Part shown: in pieces, positions 8,656-17,072 of the stretch
How the letters are laid out: each line of letters opens with the position of its first letter
Position numbering within the stretch: position 1 is the first letter of the stretch
NCBI GenBank assembly: GCA_024236415.1
Contig: JACKKN010000003.1
Span: forward strand, 186,001-250,000
Direction: 5' to 3'
Length of the DNA stretch: 64,000 nt
Source: Hyphomicrobiales bacterium
GTDB lineage: Bacteria; Pseudomonadota; Alphaproteobacteria; Rhodospirillales; JACKKN01
The notes under the pieces: generated by a model
Told to the model about the DNA's origin: nothing
The model's database searches: none
What the model saw: only the letters and a program-made list of their open reading frames with translations
Program-made: the position numbers and the translations under genes

Positions 8656-9690
8656 ATGAAGACCACAATGAAGACCCTGGCCGCCGCGGCGGTTATTGGG
8701 GCCATCGGGCTTGCGAGTGGAGCGCCGGCGCGGGCCGCCGACCTGACGTTGTCGTCCTGGCTGCCGCCGAAGCACCCCATCGTCGCCGACATGATCGTGC
8801 CGTGGATCAAGGAGGTCGAGGCGGCCTCGGGCGGCAGCATCAAGATCAAGATCCTGGCCAAGCCCCTGGGCAAGCCGCCGGCGCATTTCGACATCGCCAA
8901 GGACGGCCTGGCCGACATCACCTATGGCGTGCACGGCTACCAGCCCGGGCGGTTCCTGCTGACCCAGGCGGTCGAGATGCCGTTCCTGGGCGACAGCGCC
9001 GAGGCGACCTCGGTGGCGTACTGGCGCATCTTCAAGCGGGACCTGGAGAAGGCCAACGAGCACAAGGGCGTCAAGGTCCTGGGCATGTTCACCCATGGGC
9101 CCGGCAACATGTTCAACGCCGTGCGGCCGATCAACTCGCTGTCCAACCTGGAAGGGCTGAAGATCCGCGTCGGCGGCGGCATCGTCAACGAGGTGACTAA
9201 GGCCATCGGCGCCACCTCGCTGCTGAAGCCGGCGCCCAGCTCGTACGAGCTGATGTCCAACGGCGTGGCCGACGGCGTGTTCTTCCCCAAGGAGTCCATC
9301 AAGTCGTTCAAGCTGACCAAGCTGGTCCGCTACGCCACCCTGATCCCGGGCGGCCTGTACAACACCAGCTTCTTCCTGGTCATGAACCCGACCTCGTTCA
9401 AGAAGCTGACCAAGGCCGAGCAGGCGGCGATCGTCAAGGTGTCGGGCGAGAACTTCGCGCACATCGCCGGCAAGGGCTGGGACAACGCCGACAAGGCCGG
9501 CGTTGCCGCCATGAAGGCCGACGGCGTCGAGGTGGTCACCGCCTCGCCCTCGCTGATCGACGAGATCCGCCGCAAGACGGCGCACATCGAGCAGGACTGG
9601 GTCGCCAAGGTCAAGGCCACGGGCATTGACGGCGCCAAGGTCATGGCCGACCTGCGCGCCGAGATTCAGAAAGCCGAAGCGGGCAAGTGA
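8656..9690 (+). CDS. dctP: TRAP transporter substrate-binding protein DctP
   Basis: A 344-residue periplasmic solute-binding protein of the DctP family for organic acids or related compounds. A Sec signal ends near ...GAPARA. LKIRVGGGIVNEVTKAIGA in the middle is the DctP-family region that carries the conserved carboxylate-binding Arg. GGGAGGA at 8643-8649 supports ATG 8656. It overlaps dctQ by GTGA. Ligand identity cannot be deduced. Confidence 0.9.
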   Translation: MKTTMKTLAAAAVIGAIGLASGAPARAADLTLSSWLPPKHPIVADMIVPWIKEVEAASGGSIKIKILAKPLGKPPAHFDIAKDGLADITYGVHGYQPGRFLLTQAVEMPFLGDSAEATSVAYWRIFKRDLEKANEHKGVKVLGMFTHGPGNMFNAVRPINSLSNLEGLKIRVGGGIVNEVTKAIGATSLLKPAPSSYELMSNGVADGVFFPKESIKSFKLTKLVRYATLIPGGLYNTSFFLVMNPTSFKKLTKAEQAAIVKVSGENFAHIAGKGWDNADKAGVAAMKADGVEVVTASPSLIDEIRRKTAHIEQDWVAKVKATGIDGAKVMADLRAEIQKAEAGK

Positions 9691-10205
9691 CCGCCTCGCG
9701 GCACCTCCTGGGCCGGGCCGTCAACGTGATGGCCCGGCTTCTCGGCGGCTTCGCCGCCGTTTTGCTGTTCAGCATGATGATGCTGACCTTCGTCGACGTG
9801 ATCGGGCGCTACTTCTTCACCATGCCGGTGCCGGGCGGGTTCGAGATCACCGAGATCATGCTGGCCAGCCTGATCTTCGCCGGCCTGCCCCTGGTCACGG
9901 TGACCGACGAGCACGTCACCGTCGACCTGTTCGACTTCATGTTCCCGAGCTTCATGGCCCATTACCGCGACGTGCTGATGATCATCCTGTCGGCGGTGAT
10001 GATGTCGTTCATCTGCCACGTGCTGTGGATCAAGGCGGGCGAGGCGCTGGATTACGGCGACGTGACCGCGGTGCTGCTGATCCCCATGGCGCCGGTCACC
10101 TATTTCATGTGCGCCATGACCGGCTTCACCGCCCTGTTGATGTTCATGTTCGGGTTCGCCAAGGCCGCCGACCGGACCTTGCAATCCCTGGAACGCTACA
10201 CCTAA
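9687..10205 (+). CDS. dctQ: TRAP transporter small permease DctQ
   Basis: A 172-residue four-helix membrane protein, the small subunit of a TRAP transporter. It starts with GTG inside the dctP stop (GTGA). FVDVIGRYFFTMPVPGGFEITEI is the usual DctQ signature at the first and second helices. It joins DctP-bound ligand delivery to the DctM channel. Confidence 0.88.
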   Translation: MTASRHLLGRAVNVMARLLGGFAAVLLFSMMMLTFVDVIGRYFFTMPVPGGFEITEIMLASLIFAGLPLVTVTDEHVTVDLFDFMFPSFMAHYRDVLMIILSAVMMSFICHVLWIKAGEALDYGDVTAVLLIPMAPVTYFMCAMTGFTALLMFMFGFAKAADRTLQSLERYT

Positions 10206-10228
10206 GGCTATTTCGTTAGAGGTCTTCC

Positions 10229-11548
10229 GTGATCGACTCCCTGATCGGATTCGCCGTCCTGCTGCTGCTTGTCGCGGTCAAGATGCCCATCGCCTTCGCC
10301 ATGGGCCTGGTCGGCTTCCTCGGTTTCGGGGTCCTGGTCAACTTCCACGCCGCCACCGCCATGGTCGCCACGGTGACCTACGAAACCGGGCTGGCCTACG
10401 GCCTGTCGGTGGTGCCGCTGTTCATCCTGATGGGCAACTTCGTCACCCGCGCCGGCCTGTCGGACGAGCTCTACACCGCCTCCAACGCCTTCCTGGGCCA
10501 CCGCAAGGGCGGCCTGGCCATGGCCACGGTGGTGGCCTGCGGCGGGTTCAGCGCCGTGTGCGGCTCCAGCCTGGCCACGGCGGCGACCATGGCCAAGGTG
10601 GCCATGCCGTCCATGCGCCGCTACGGCTACGCCGATTCCCTGGCCACCGGGGCCATCGCCGCCGGCGGCACGCTGGGCATCCTGATCCCGCCCAGCGTGA
10701 TCCTGGTGATCTACGGCATCATGACCGAGCAGGACATCGGCAAGCTGTTCATGGCCGGCATCGTGCCCGGCATCCTGGGCGTGATCTGCTATCTGGGCGC
10801 GGTCAAGGCGACGACCATGCTGAACCCCGACGCCGGCCCGCCCGGCGACCGCATGCCCTGGCGCGAGCGCCTGATCGCCCTGCGCGGGGTGTGGGGGGTG
10901 ATCCTGCTGTTCGTGCTGGTCATGGGCGGCATCTACGGCGGCGTGTTCACGCCCACCGAGGCCGCCGGGGTGGGCGCCGCCGGCGCCTTCTTCTTCGCCC
11001 TGGCGCGCCGCGCCCTGACCTGGGTCGTGCTGATGGACATCCTGGTGCAGAGCGTCAAGACCACGGCCATGATCTTCAGCGTGCTGATCGGCGCCCTCAT
11101 GTTCTCCAACTTCATCAACGTCGCCGACATGCCCACGGCCCTGACCGATTTCGTTTCGGGCCTGGACCTGCCGCCGCTGATGGTGATGCTGTTCATCATG
11201 GGGGTGTACGTGGTGCTGGGCTGCGTGCTGGAAAGCCTGTCCATGATCCTGCTGACCGTGCCGGTGTTCTACCCCCTGGTCTCGGGCCTGGACTTCGGCG
11301 GCGCCATGGCGCCGAACCTGGTGCTGATCTGGTTCGGGATCATCGTCGTGGTGGTCACCGAGATCAGCCTGATCACCCCGCCGGTGGGGCTGAACGTGTT
11401 CGTCCTGAAGGGCGTCCTGCCCGAGGTCAAGACCAGCACCGTGTTCAAGGGCGTGACCCCGTTCTGGATCGCCGACATCGTGCGCCTGAGCCTGCTGGTG
11501 CTGGTTCCCGCCATCTCGCTGTGGTTGCCCACCGTCATGGCCCGGTAG
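10229..11548 (+). CDS. dctM: TRAP transporter large permease DctM
   Basis: A 439-residue, about 12-helix membrane protein, the Na+- or H+-coupled transport subunit. Conserved DctM stretches include MPIAFAMGLVGFLG near the start, GGFSAVCGSSLATAATM, GGTLGILIPPSVILVIYG and TPPVGLNVFVLKG. It begins at GTG 10229, 23 bp after dctQ, and completes the dctPQM operon. The next gene, nosZ, has its own promoter. Confidence 0.9.
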   Translation: MIDSLIGFAVLLLLVAVKMPIAFAMGLVGFLGFGVLVNFHAATAMVATVTYETGLAYGLSVVPLFILMGNFVTRAGLSDELYTASNAFLGHRKGGLAMATVVACGGFSAVCGSSLATAATMAKVAMPSMRRYGYADSLATGAIAAGGTLGILIPPSVILVIYGIMTEQDIGKLFMAGIVPGILGVICYLGAVKATTMLNPDAGPPGDRMPWRERLIALRGVWGVILLFVLVMGGIYGGVFTPTEAAGVGAAGAFFFALARRALTWVVLMDILVQSVKTTAMIFSVLIGALMFSNFINVADMPTALTDFVSGLDLPPLMVMLFIMGVYVVLGCVLESLSMILLTVPVFYPLVSGLDFGGAMAPNLVLIWFGIIVVVVTEISLITPPVGLNVFVLKGVLPEVKTSTVFKGVTPFWIADIVRLSLLVLVPAISLWLPTVMAR

Positions 11549-11590
11549 CCCGGGTTGTACTAATTTTTTGCGGTGATTTCCACGCTCCGC

Positions 11591-11632
11591 TTGACTAAGA
11601 TCAACCCCGTTAGAAGTGCGCTGGACTAGTAT
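11591..11632 (+). promoter_or_regulatory. FNR/NNR-type class II promoter of nosZ
   Basis: TTGAC-TAAG-ATCAA (11591-11604) differs by one base from the FNR consensus TTGAT-N4-ATCAA. Its centre is at 11597.5, and TAGTAT at 11627-11632 falls exactly where a -10 box belongs if the site is centred at -41.5 (predicted start 11639, 74 nt before the nosZ ATG). This geometry fits activation by an FNR, DNR or NnrR protein under low oxygen or NO. Confidence 0.75.
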
Positions 11633-11712
11633 CCGTCCCATTCGCGAATCCGTGAGGGCGCACCGCACGGGGGCGATTTGCGCACATTTCGAATCGAACA
11701 AGGGAGCCATCC

Positions 11713-14007
11713 ATGAAGCGCATTGGCAGCAAGGTGCTGATGTTGTGCACCGCTATGGGTTTCGGCCTATCGGCGGCGGGCACGGCATTGGGCGCCGAGA
11801 CACTCGACGACGTCATGAAGCGTCGCGGGTTGACGGACAAGGACATCCTGGCAGCGGCGAAGACCTACGTCCCGACCGGCAAGCGTGACGAGTACATCGC
11901 CTTCAGCTCGGGCGGTCAGAGCGGCCAGCTGATCGTCTACGGCATTCCGTCCATGCGGATCCTGAAATACGTGGCCGTGTTCACGCCGGAGCCCTGGCAG
12001 GGCTACGGCTTCGACGACGAGTCCAAGGCCGTGCTGGCCCAGGGCCGCATCAACGGCAAGGACATCAACTTCGGCGACACGCACCATCCGGCCATTTCCG
12101 AGACCAACGGCGTCTACGACGGCCAGTTCCTGTTCATCAACGACAAGAACAACCCGCGCATCGCCGTCGTCGACCTGCACGACTTCGAGACCAAGCAGAT
12201 CGTCGTCAACCCGATCATGAAATCGGACCACGGCGGCGCCTTCGTGACGCCGAACACCGAATACGTGATCGAGGCGTCCCAGTACGCGGCGCCGTTCGAG
12301 AACGGTTTCGTGCCGCTGGAGCAGTTCAACGAGAAGTACCGCGGCGCGGTCACCTACTGGAAGTTCAACCGCGAGACCGGGCGCATCGTGCCCGAGGAAT
12401 CCTTCTCGGTCGAGCTGCCGCCCTACAGCCAGGACCTGTCGGACTTCGGCAAGGGCCCGTCCGACGGCTGGTCGTTCACCAACTCGTTCTGCTCGGAACG
12501 CTACGTCGGCGGCATCGAGCGCGGCCGCCCGCCGTTCGAGGCCGGCTGCTCGCAGAAGGACACCGACTTCTTCCACATGGTCAACTGGCGCAAGGCCGCC
12601 GAACTGGTCAAGGCCGGCAAGGCCAAGCAGATCAACGGCCACAACGTCATCACCATGGACACCTCGGTGGCCGAGGGCATCCTGTTCCTGGTGCCCGAGC
12701 CCAAGTCCCCCCACGGCATGGACGTGTCGCCCGACGGCAAGTTCATGATCGTGTCGGGCAAGCTGGACAGCCACACCTACGTGTACAGCTTCGACAAGTT
12801 GATGGGCCTCATCAACGCCAAGGACTACGCCGGCAAGGATCCCTACGGCATTCCGATCCTGGACCTCAAGAAGTCGCTGCACACCCAGGTGCAGGTGGGC
12901 CTCGGCCCGCTGCACACGCAGTATGACTCCAAGCCCTGCGTGGCCTACACCTCGATCTACGTGGACAGCCAGGTCACCAAGTGGGACTACTGCGAAGGCA
13001 AGGTCCTGGACAAGATCTCCATCCACTACAACATCGGCCACCTGATGACCATGGAGGGCGATTCCGTCACCCCCCAGGGCAAGTACCTGGTGTCCCTCAA
13101 CAAGCTGGCCATCGACCGCTTCAACCCGGTCGGTCCCCTGCACCCGCAGAACCACCAGCTGATCGACATCAGCGGCGACAAGATGCAGCTGCTGTACGAC
13201 ATGCCGCTGCCCCTGGGCGAGCCGCACTACGCGGTGGCCATCGCCGCCGACAAGCTGAAGCCCGGCATCCGCTACAAGAGCGGCTGGAACAGCCGCGAAG
13301 ACAAGCGGTCCGCCTTCCGCACCCGCCCCGGCCGCGAGAAGGTCGAGCGTAAGGACGGCGTGGTCCACGTCTATGGCACCACCATCCGCTCCCACATCAC
13401 GCCCGAGATCATCGAGGTCGAGGAAGGCGACACGGTGTCGGTCCACATGACCAACCTGGAGCGGGCCGAGGACGAGACCCACGGCTTCGCCATCTACGGC
13501 ACCAACGTCAACCTGTCGCTGGAACCGGGCAAGACCGCGTCGGCCACCTTCAAGGCCGAGCGTGCGGGCGTGTTCCCGTACTACTGCACCGAGTTCTGCT
13601 CGGCGCTGCACCTGGAGATGCAGGGCTACCTGCTGGTCAAGCCCAAGGGCTACCAGGCCACCGCGGCCAAGGGTGCCGAGGGCACGGTCTACAGCAAGGC
13701 CGACTACGACAAGCAGCACAAGACCAACGTCGAGACCCAGGCGGTCATCGACAGCGTGGTCGCCTACATCACCGCGCGCAACTACCAGGACTTCGCGCCG
13801 GTGGTGGCCCTGGTCGAGGACGCCACCGACCAGCTGAACTTCGCCGCCGACGCCAAGAAGAAGTCGGACGAGTTCGCTGCCAAGGAAGACTGGCAGAACG
13901 CGACCCTGTGGGCCGGCCAGTGGTGGCAGTACCAGGTCAAGGCTGCCGACATCGGCCTGCGGGCCAAGACCTTCCTGGATCAGAACGGCGCCAAGGTCGT
14001 CAAGTAG
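11713..14007 (+). CDS. nosZ: Nitrous oxide reductase NosZ, clade II (Sec-dependent)
   Basis: A 764-residue periplasmic copper enzyme reducing N2O to N2. The signal peptide has no twin arginine (MKRIGSKVLML...), the mark of clade II. All seven CuZ histidine contexts are present: DTHHP (His124, His125), KSDHGG, KSPHGM, PLHTQYD, NIGHLM and EPHYAV. The CuA site is Cys625-TEF-Cys629-SAL-His633-LE-Met636 with THGF upstream. Residues from about 650 to 764 form a helical C-terminal extension without CxxCH. It is the first gene of the cluster, preceded by an FNR-type promoter and a ribosome site near AGGGAG. Confidence 0.97.
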   Translation: MKRIGSKVLMLCTAMGFGLSAAGTALGAETLDDVMKRRGLTDKDILAAAKTYVPTGKRDEYIAFSSGGQSGQLIVYGIPSMRILKYVAVFTPEPWQGYGFDDESKAVLAQGRINGKDINFGDTHHPAISETNGVYDGQFLFINDKNNPRIAVVDLHDFETKQIVVNPIMKSDHGGAFVTPNTEYVIEASQYAAPFENGFVPLEQFNEKYRGAVTYWKFNRETGRIVPEESFSVELPPYSQDLSDFGKGPSDGWSFTNSFCSERYVGGIERGRPPFEAGCSQKDTDFFHMVNWRKAAELVKAGKAKQINGHNVITMDTSVAEGILFLVPEPKSPHGMDVSPDGKFMIVSGKLDSHTYVYSFDKLMGLINAKDYAGKDPYGIPILDLKKSLHTQVQVGLGPLHTQYDSKPCVAYTSIYVDSQVTKWDYCEGKVLDKISIHYNIGHLMTMEGDSVTPQGKYLVSLNKLAIDRFNPVGPLHPQNHQLIDISGDKMQLLYDMPLPLGEPHYAVAIAADKLKPGIRYKSGWNSREDKRSAFRTRPGREKVERKDGVVHVYGTTIRSHITPEIIEVEEGDTVSVHMTNLERAEDETHGFAIYGTNVNLSLEPGKTASATFKAERAGVFPYYCTEFCSALHLEMQGYLLVKPKGYQATAAKGAEGTVYSKADYDKQHKTNVETQAVIDSVVAYITARNYQDFAPVVALVEDATDQLNFAADAKKKSDEFAAKEDWQNATLWAGQWWQYQVKAADIGLRAKTFLDQNGAKVVK

Positions 14008-14029
14008 CGACCGCCTGATCCACACAACC

Positions 14030-14072
14030 CGGGGGGGGAGGGTGACGCGGCCTTCACCGCGCCTCCCCCCCG
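14030..14072 (+). terminator. G/C-rich hairpin after nosZ (attenuator)
   Basis: GGGGGGGAGG (14032-14041) pairs with CCTCCCCCCC (14062-14071), with an inner GCGG/CCGC stem. Only a short CCTTT follows, so partial termination or 3'-end protection of an abundant nosZ message is more likely than full termination. Confidence 0.6.
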
Positions 14073-14127
14073 TCCTTTAGGACACCGATTTCAACCGCCC
14101 TTCGGACACGGCACGGAGAATTCGACC

Positions 14128-14844
14128 ATGACCCCGATGACCAAGACCGCCCTTCTGTTCGGCGCCTGCCTGACCGCCGCGGTCGCGGTCGCGCCGGCCG
14201 GCGCGCCGGCCGGCGGCCTTGCCGACCCCGGCGTCCAGGTGGCCGCCAACCGCGACCCCGGCAAGCGCCTGTACCTGCGCAAGACCTGCATCGCCTGCCA
14301 CGGCAAGGACGGCAAGGGCGCCATGCTGGCCTACCCCAACCTGGCCGGCCAGGACGAGAAGTACATCGTCGAGCAGGTCAAGGACATCATGGACGCCAAG
14401 CGCACCGGCTCGCCCGACGAGACCGGCAATCCGCGCAGCGCCGGTATGCGCGGCGCCCTGGTGACAGCGGACGGCCAGCCGCGTATCACGGACGACGAAA
14501 TCAAGCAGATTGCCGCCTGGCTCGCCAAGATGGAGCCGGCGCCGCCGGCCAAGCCCGAAACCCCGGTCGATCCGCAGCGCGTCGCTGCCGGCGAGAAGCT
14601 GTACACGAAATTCAAGTGTCGCACCTGCCACGGCAAGGACGGGACCAAGCCGCTGAAGGGCTATCCCTACATCGCCGGGCAGAAGACCGAATACCTGATC
14701 GCGCAGATGACCGATATCCGGGACAAGAAGCGCACCAACGGCAAGGCCAAGACCATGTACCCCATGATCAAGAAGGCGAAGGACGACGACATCGCCCTGC
14801 TGGCCGACTTCCTTGCCTCCATCGACCGAACGGCAAAGAATTGA
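14128..14844 (+). CDS. Dihaem cytochrome c of the nos cluster (first)
   Basis: A 238-residue exported protein with two class I cytochrome c domains: CIACH (Cys54, His58) and CRTCH (Cys164, His168). A Sec signal covers about residues 1-26. Repeated G-Q-x-x-Y-I/L segments in each domain match the cytochrome c4/c553 style. It follows nosZ and probably passes electrons to CuA or relays them from the membrane. Clade II clusters typically carry such nosC-type genes. Confidence 0.88.
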   Translation: MTPMTKTALLFGACLTAAVAVAPAGAPAGGLADPGVQVAANRDPGKRLYLRKTCIACHGKDGKGAMLAYPNLAGQDEKYIVEQVKDIMDAKRTGSPDETGNPRSAGMRGALVTADGQPRITDDEIKQIAAWLAKMEPAPPAKPETPVDPQRVAAGEKLYTKFKCRTCHGKDGTKPLKGYPYIAGQKTEYLIAQMTDIRDKKRTNGKAKTMYPMIKKAKDDDIALLADFLASIDRTAKN

Positions 14845-14908
14845 TGCGTGACCGCGCCCGGTCGCGATAGAACCCTGAAGTTTCCTCGAGGAAGGACGGA
14901 GCAAGACA

Positions 14909-15637
14909 ATGGGACCTTTCAAGATCCTTGGCGCCGTGGCGCTGGCCACGGCCGTCGCCGGCCTGGCCCTGGCGGGCCCCGCCGGCGCGGAAGAGAAGAA
15001 GGCGGTGGAGTGGAACAAGGGCGGCGGCGAGCAGGACGAGGCCCTGCACCTGACGCCGGACCTGGAGAACGGCCTGGAAGTCTATGAGGTCTGCGCCGCC
15101 TGCCACCTGCCCGAGGGCTGGGGCATGGAGGACGGCACCTTCCCGCAGCTCGCCGGCCAGCACACCAAGGTGATCATCAAGCAGCTCGCCGACATCCGCG
15201 CCCAGAACCGCGACAACCCGACCATGTATCCCTTCGCCCTGCCGAAATCCATCGGCGGCGCCCAGTCCATCGCCGACGTGGCCGGCTACATCGCCAAGCT
15301 GCCCATGAACCCGACCCCGGGCGTGGGCCCGGGCACGGACCTGGCCCTGGGCGAGAAGCTGTACAAGGAGAACTGCGTGCGCTGCCACGGCGAGAACGGC
15401 GAGGGCATGCCCGAAAAGTACTATCCGCGCATCCAGGGCCAGCACTACAAGTACCTGGTGCGGCAGTTCGAGTGGATCCGCGACGGCAAGCGGCGCAACG
15501 CCAACCCGGACATGGTCAAGCAGATCGCCGGCTTCTCGGACAAGGACATGGTGGCGGTCATGGATTACGTGTCGCGCCAGAAGCCGCCGGCCGAGATCCT
15601 GGCCAAGCCCGGCTGGGAAAACCCGGACTTCAAATAG
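14909..15637 (+). CDS. Dihaem cytochrome c of the nos cluster (second)
   Basis: A 242-residue secreted cytochrome with haem motifs CAACH (Cys62, His66) and CVRCH (Cys156, His160) and a signal cleaved near PAGA-EE. Met ligands are likely in TMYPF and in the second domain. It is a paralogue of the preceding cytochrome, with similar GQH-x-K/Y segments, so a local duplication is plausible. A role as electron donor to NosZ is inferred from position. Confidence 0.87.
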   Translation: MGPFKILGAVALATAVAGLALAGPAGAEEKKAVEWNKGGGEQDEALHLTPDLENGLEVYEVCAACHLPEGWGMEDGTFPQLAGQHTKVIIKQLADIRAQNRDNPTMYPFALPKSIGGAQSIADVAGYIAKLPMNPTPGVGPGTDLALGEKLYKENCVRCHGENGEGMPEKYYPRIQGQHYKYLVRQFEWIRDGKRRNANPDMVKQIAGFSDKDMVAVMDYVSRQKPPAEILAKPGWENPDFK

Positions 15638-15641
15638 AGCC

Positions 15642-15675
15642 GTCACCGGCCGCGGCCGCGGCCGCGGCCGGTGAC
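15642..15675. repeat. 34-bp perfect palindrome between cytochrome c and nosB
   Basis: GTCACCGGCCGCGGCCG is followed directly by its own reverse complement, giving a 17-bp perfect arm with no spacer. It starts 5 bp after the cytochrome stop. As RNA it would form a very stable stem without a U-tail, so it may block 3'-5' decay or cause RNA polymerase pausing. Confidence 0.75.
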
Positions 15676-15762
15676 CCATGACCTTGCCGACGTGCGCGCT
15701 CGCTCCTGTTGACGTGGGGGAGGGAGAAGCGGGAGCGCCCGTCCAGACACGGACCCGTTGAC

Positions 15763-17061
15763 ATGCCCACGGACAGCCAAAAAACCAAAGCCGTCACCTA
15801 TCGCCTGCTGGCCCTCGCCGCCATCGTCGCCCTGGCCTTCGCCTATTTCTCCCCCATCTGGTGGGTGTCCCTGAAGGCGCCCCAGTACCCCGAGGCCGCC
15901 TTCCCCCAGGGCATCAAGATCCACTTCCACATGAACGGCGTGTTCAACGGCTGCGAACTGATCCACATCGCCGAGAAGACCGAGGCCGAGGCCCTGGACT
16001 GCGTCCACGAGATGGACGCCATCAACCACTTCGTCGGCATGTACCCCATCGCCTCGGGCGGCGTGCTGGAGAAGGCCTTCTCCCAGTTCCTGTTCGCCAT
16101 GCTCGGCGTGCTGCTGGTCGGCTTCATGCTGGGCGGTCCCAGGGCCAGGGCGGCGTTCATCGGGGCCGGGTTCCTGGCCATCGCCGGGTGGATGGCGATG
16201 GCCTTCTATGGCCCCGGCGGCATCAAGTACCAGAACGAGGGCTACGTCTCGGCCCTGGTCACCTCGCTGGGACAGGGCCAGGAGGAGGAGGGCGAGGAAC
16301 TGAGCCCCATCATCGCCCAGCTCAAGGAATCCCTGGGCCGCAGCGGCCAGACCGCGGTCTCCCAGGAGGAGCTGAAACAGCGCCTGGAGGCCACCGGCCA
16401 GGGCCGCCTGCAGGGCGTGCTGAGCAAGCTGCGCGAGGGCGCCGGCGGCGGCGGCCAGGCCAAGTCGCTGAAGGAGATCCTGGCCGAGGCCAAGGAGAGC
16501 GGCGCCAGCGGCAAGGCGGTGAACATCCGCGTGCTGCAGCAGGCCTTCGAGGCCGACCAAGCGCGCGCCCCGGCCGACCGGCGCCAGGCCTGGACCGGCA
16601 GCGGCAACCAGGTCCTGTTCTGGCACTACGCCAAGAGCCTGGGCCGCTGGTTCAACATCGAGGCCAAGATCAAGCCCCTGGTGCGCACCATGTCCGTGGC
16701 CGGCACCGTGGTGTTCTGGGGCATCCTGGCGCTGATGGTGGTGCTGACCTTCGCCGCCAGCCGCCGCGGCGGGCTGCTGTACTGGCTGATCCCCCTGGTG
16801 CCCATCGTGGTGCCGGTGGCCTTCATCGTCGAGTACGCGTCGTGGCTGTGGTGGTACGGGCACAGCCTCAGCGAGATGGGGGCCTTCACCCTGAAGCCGT
16901 TCATGCCGACGGTGTTCGGCCAGGGCAAGGTGGCGCAGTTCTCCACCTTCTCGTACCCCCACTACGGGTTCGGCCTGCTGGTGCTGGCGGCCCTGCTGAC
17001 GGGGTTGTCGGCACTGATCAGGCGCAAACAGATGCGGGAGGCCGGCGCGCAGGCCGGCTAG
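15763..17061 (+). CDS. nosB: NosB-like membrane protein of clade II nos cluster
   Basis: A 432-residue polytopic membrane protein. Helices are visible at about 10-32, 109-125, 130-150, 310-327, 333-360 and 398-415. A long hydrophilic, Glu/Gln/Lys-rich section of about 150 residues sits between helices 3 and 4. NosB is a hallmark of clade II N2O-reducing clusters and is needed for N2O respiration in Wolinella, with an unclear role. Identification rests on position, length and topology. ATG 15763 (MPTDSQK) is chosen; an in-frame TTG at 15709 would add 18 polar residues. Confidence 0.75.
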   Translation: MPTDSQKTKAVTYRLLALAAIVALAFAYFSPIWWVSLKAPQYPEAAFPQGIKIHFHMNGVFNGCELIHIAEKTEAEALDCVHEMDAINHFVGMYPIASGGVLEKAFSQFLFAMLGVLLVGFMLGGPRARAAFIGAGFLAIAGWMAMAFYGPGGIKYQNEGYVSALVTSLGQGQEEEGEELSPIIAQLKESLGRSGQTAVSQEELKQRLEATGQGRLQGVLSKLREGAGGGGQAKSLKEILAEAKESGASGKAVNIRVLQQAFEADQARAPADRRQAWTGSGNQVLFWHYAKSLGRWFNIEAKIKPLVRTMSVAGTVVFWGILALMVVLTFAASRRGGLLYWLIPLVPIVVPVAFIVEYASWLWWYGHSLSEMGAFTLKPFMPTVFGQGKVAQFSTFSYPHYGFGLLVLAALLTGLSALIRRKQMREAGAQAG

Positions 17062-17072
17062 GGTTCGGTCCC

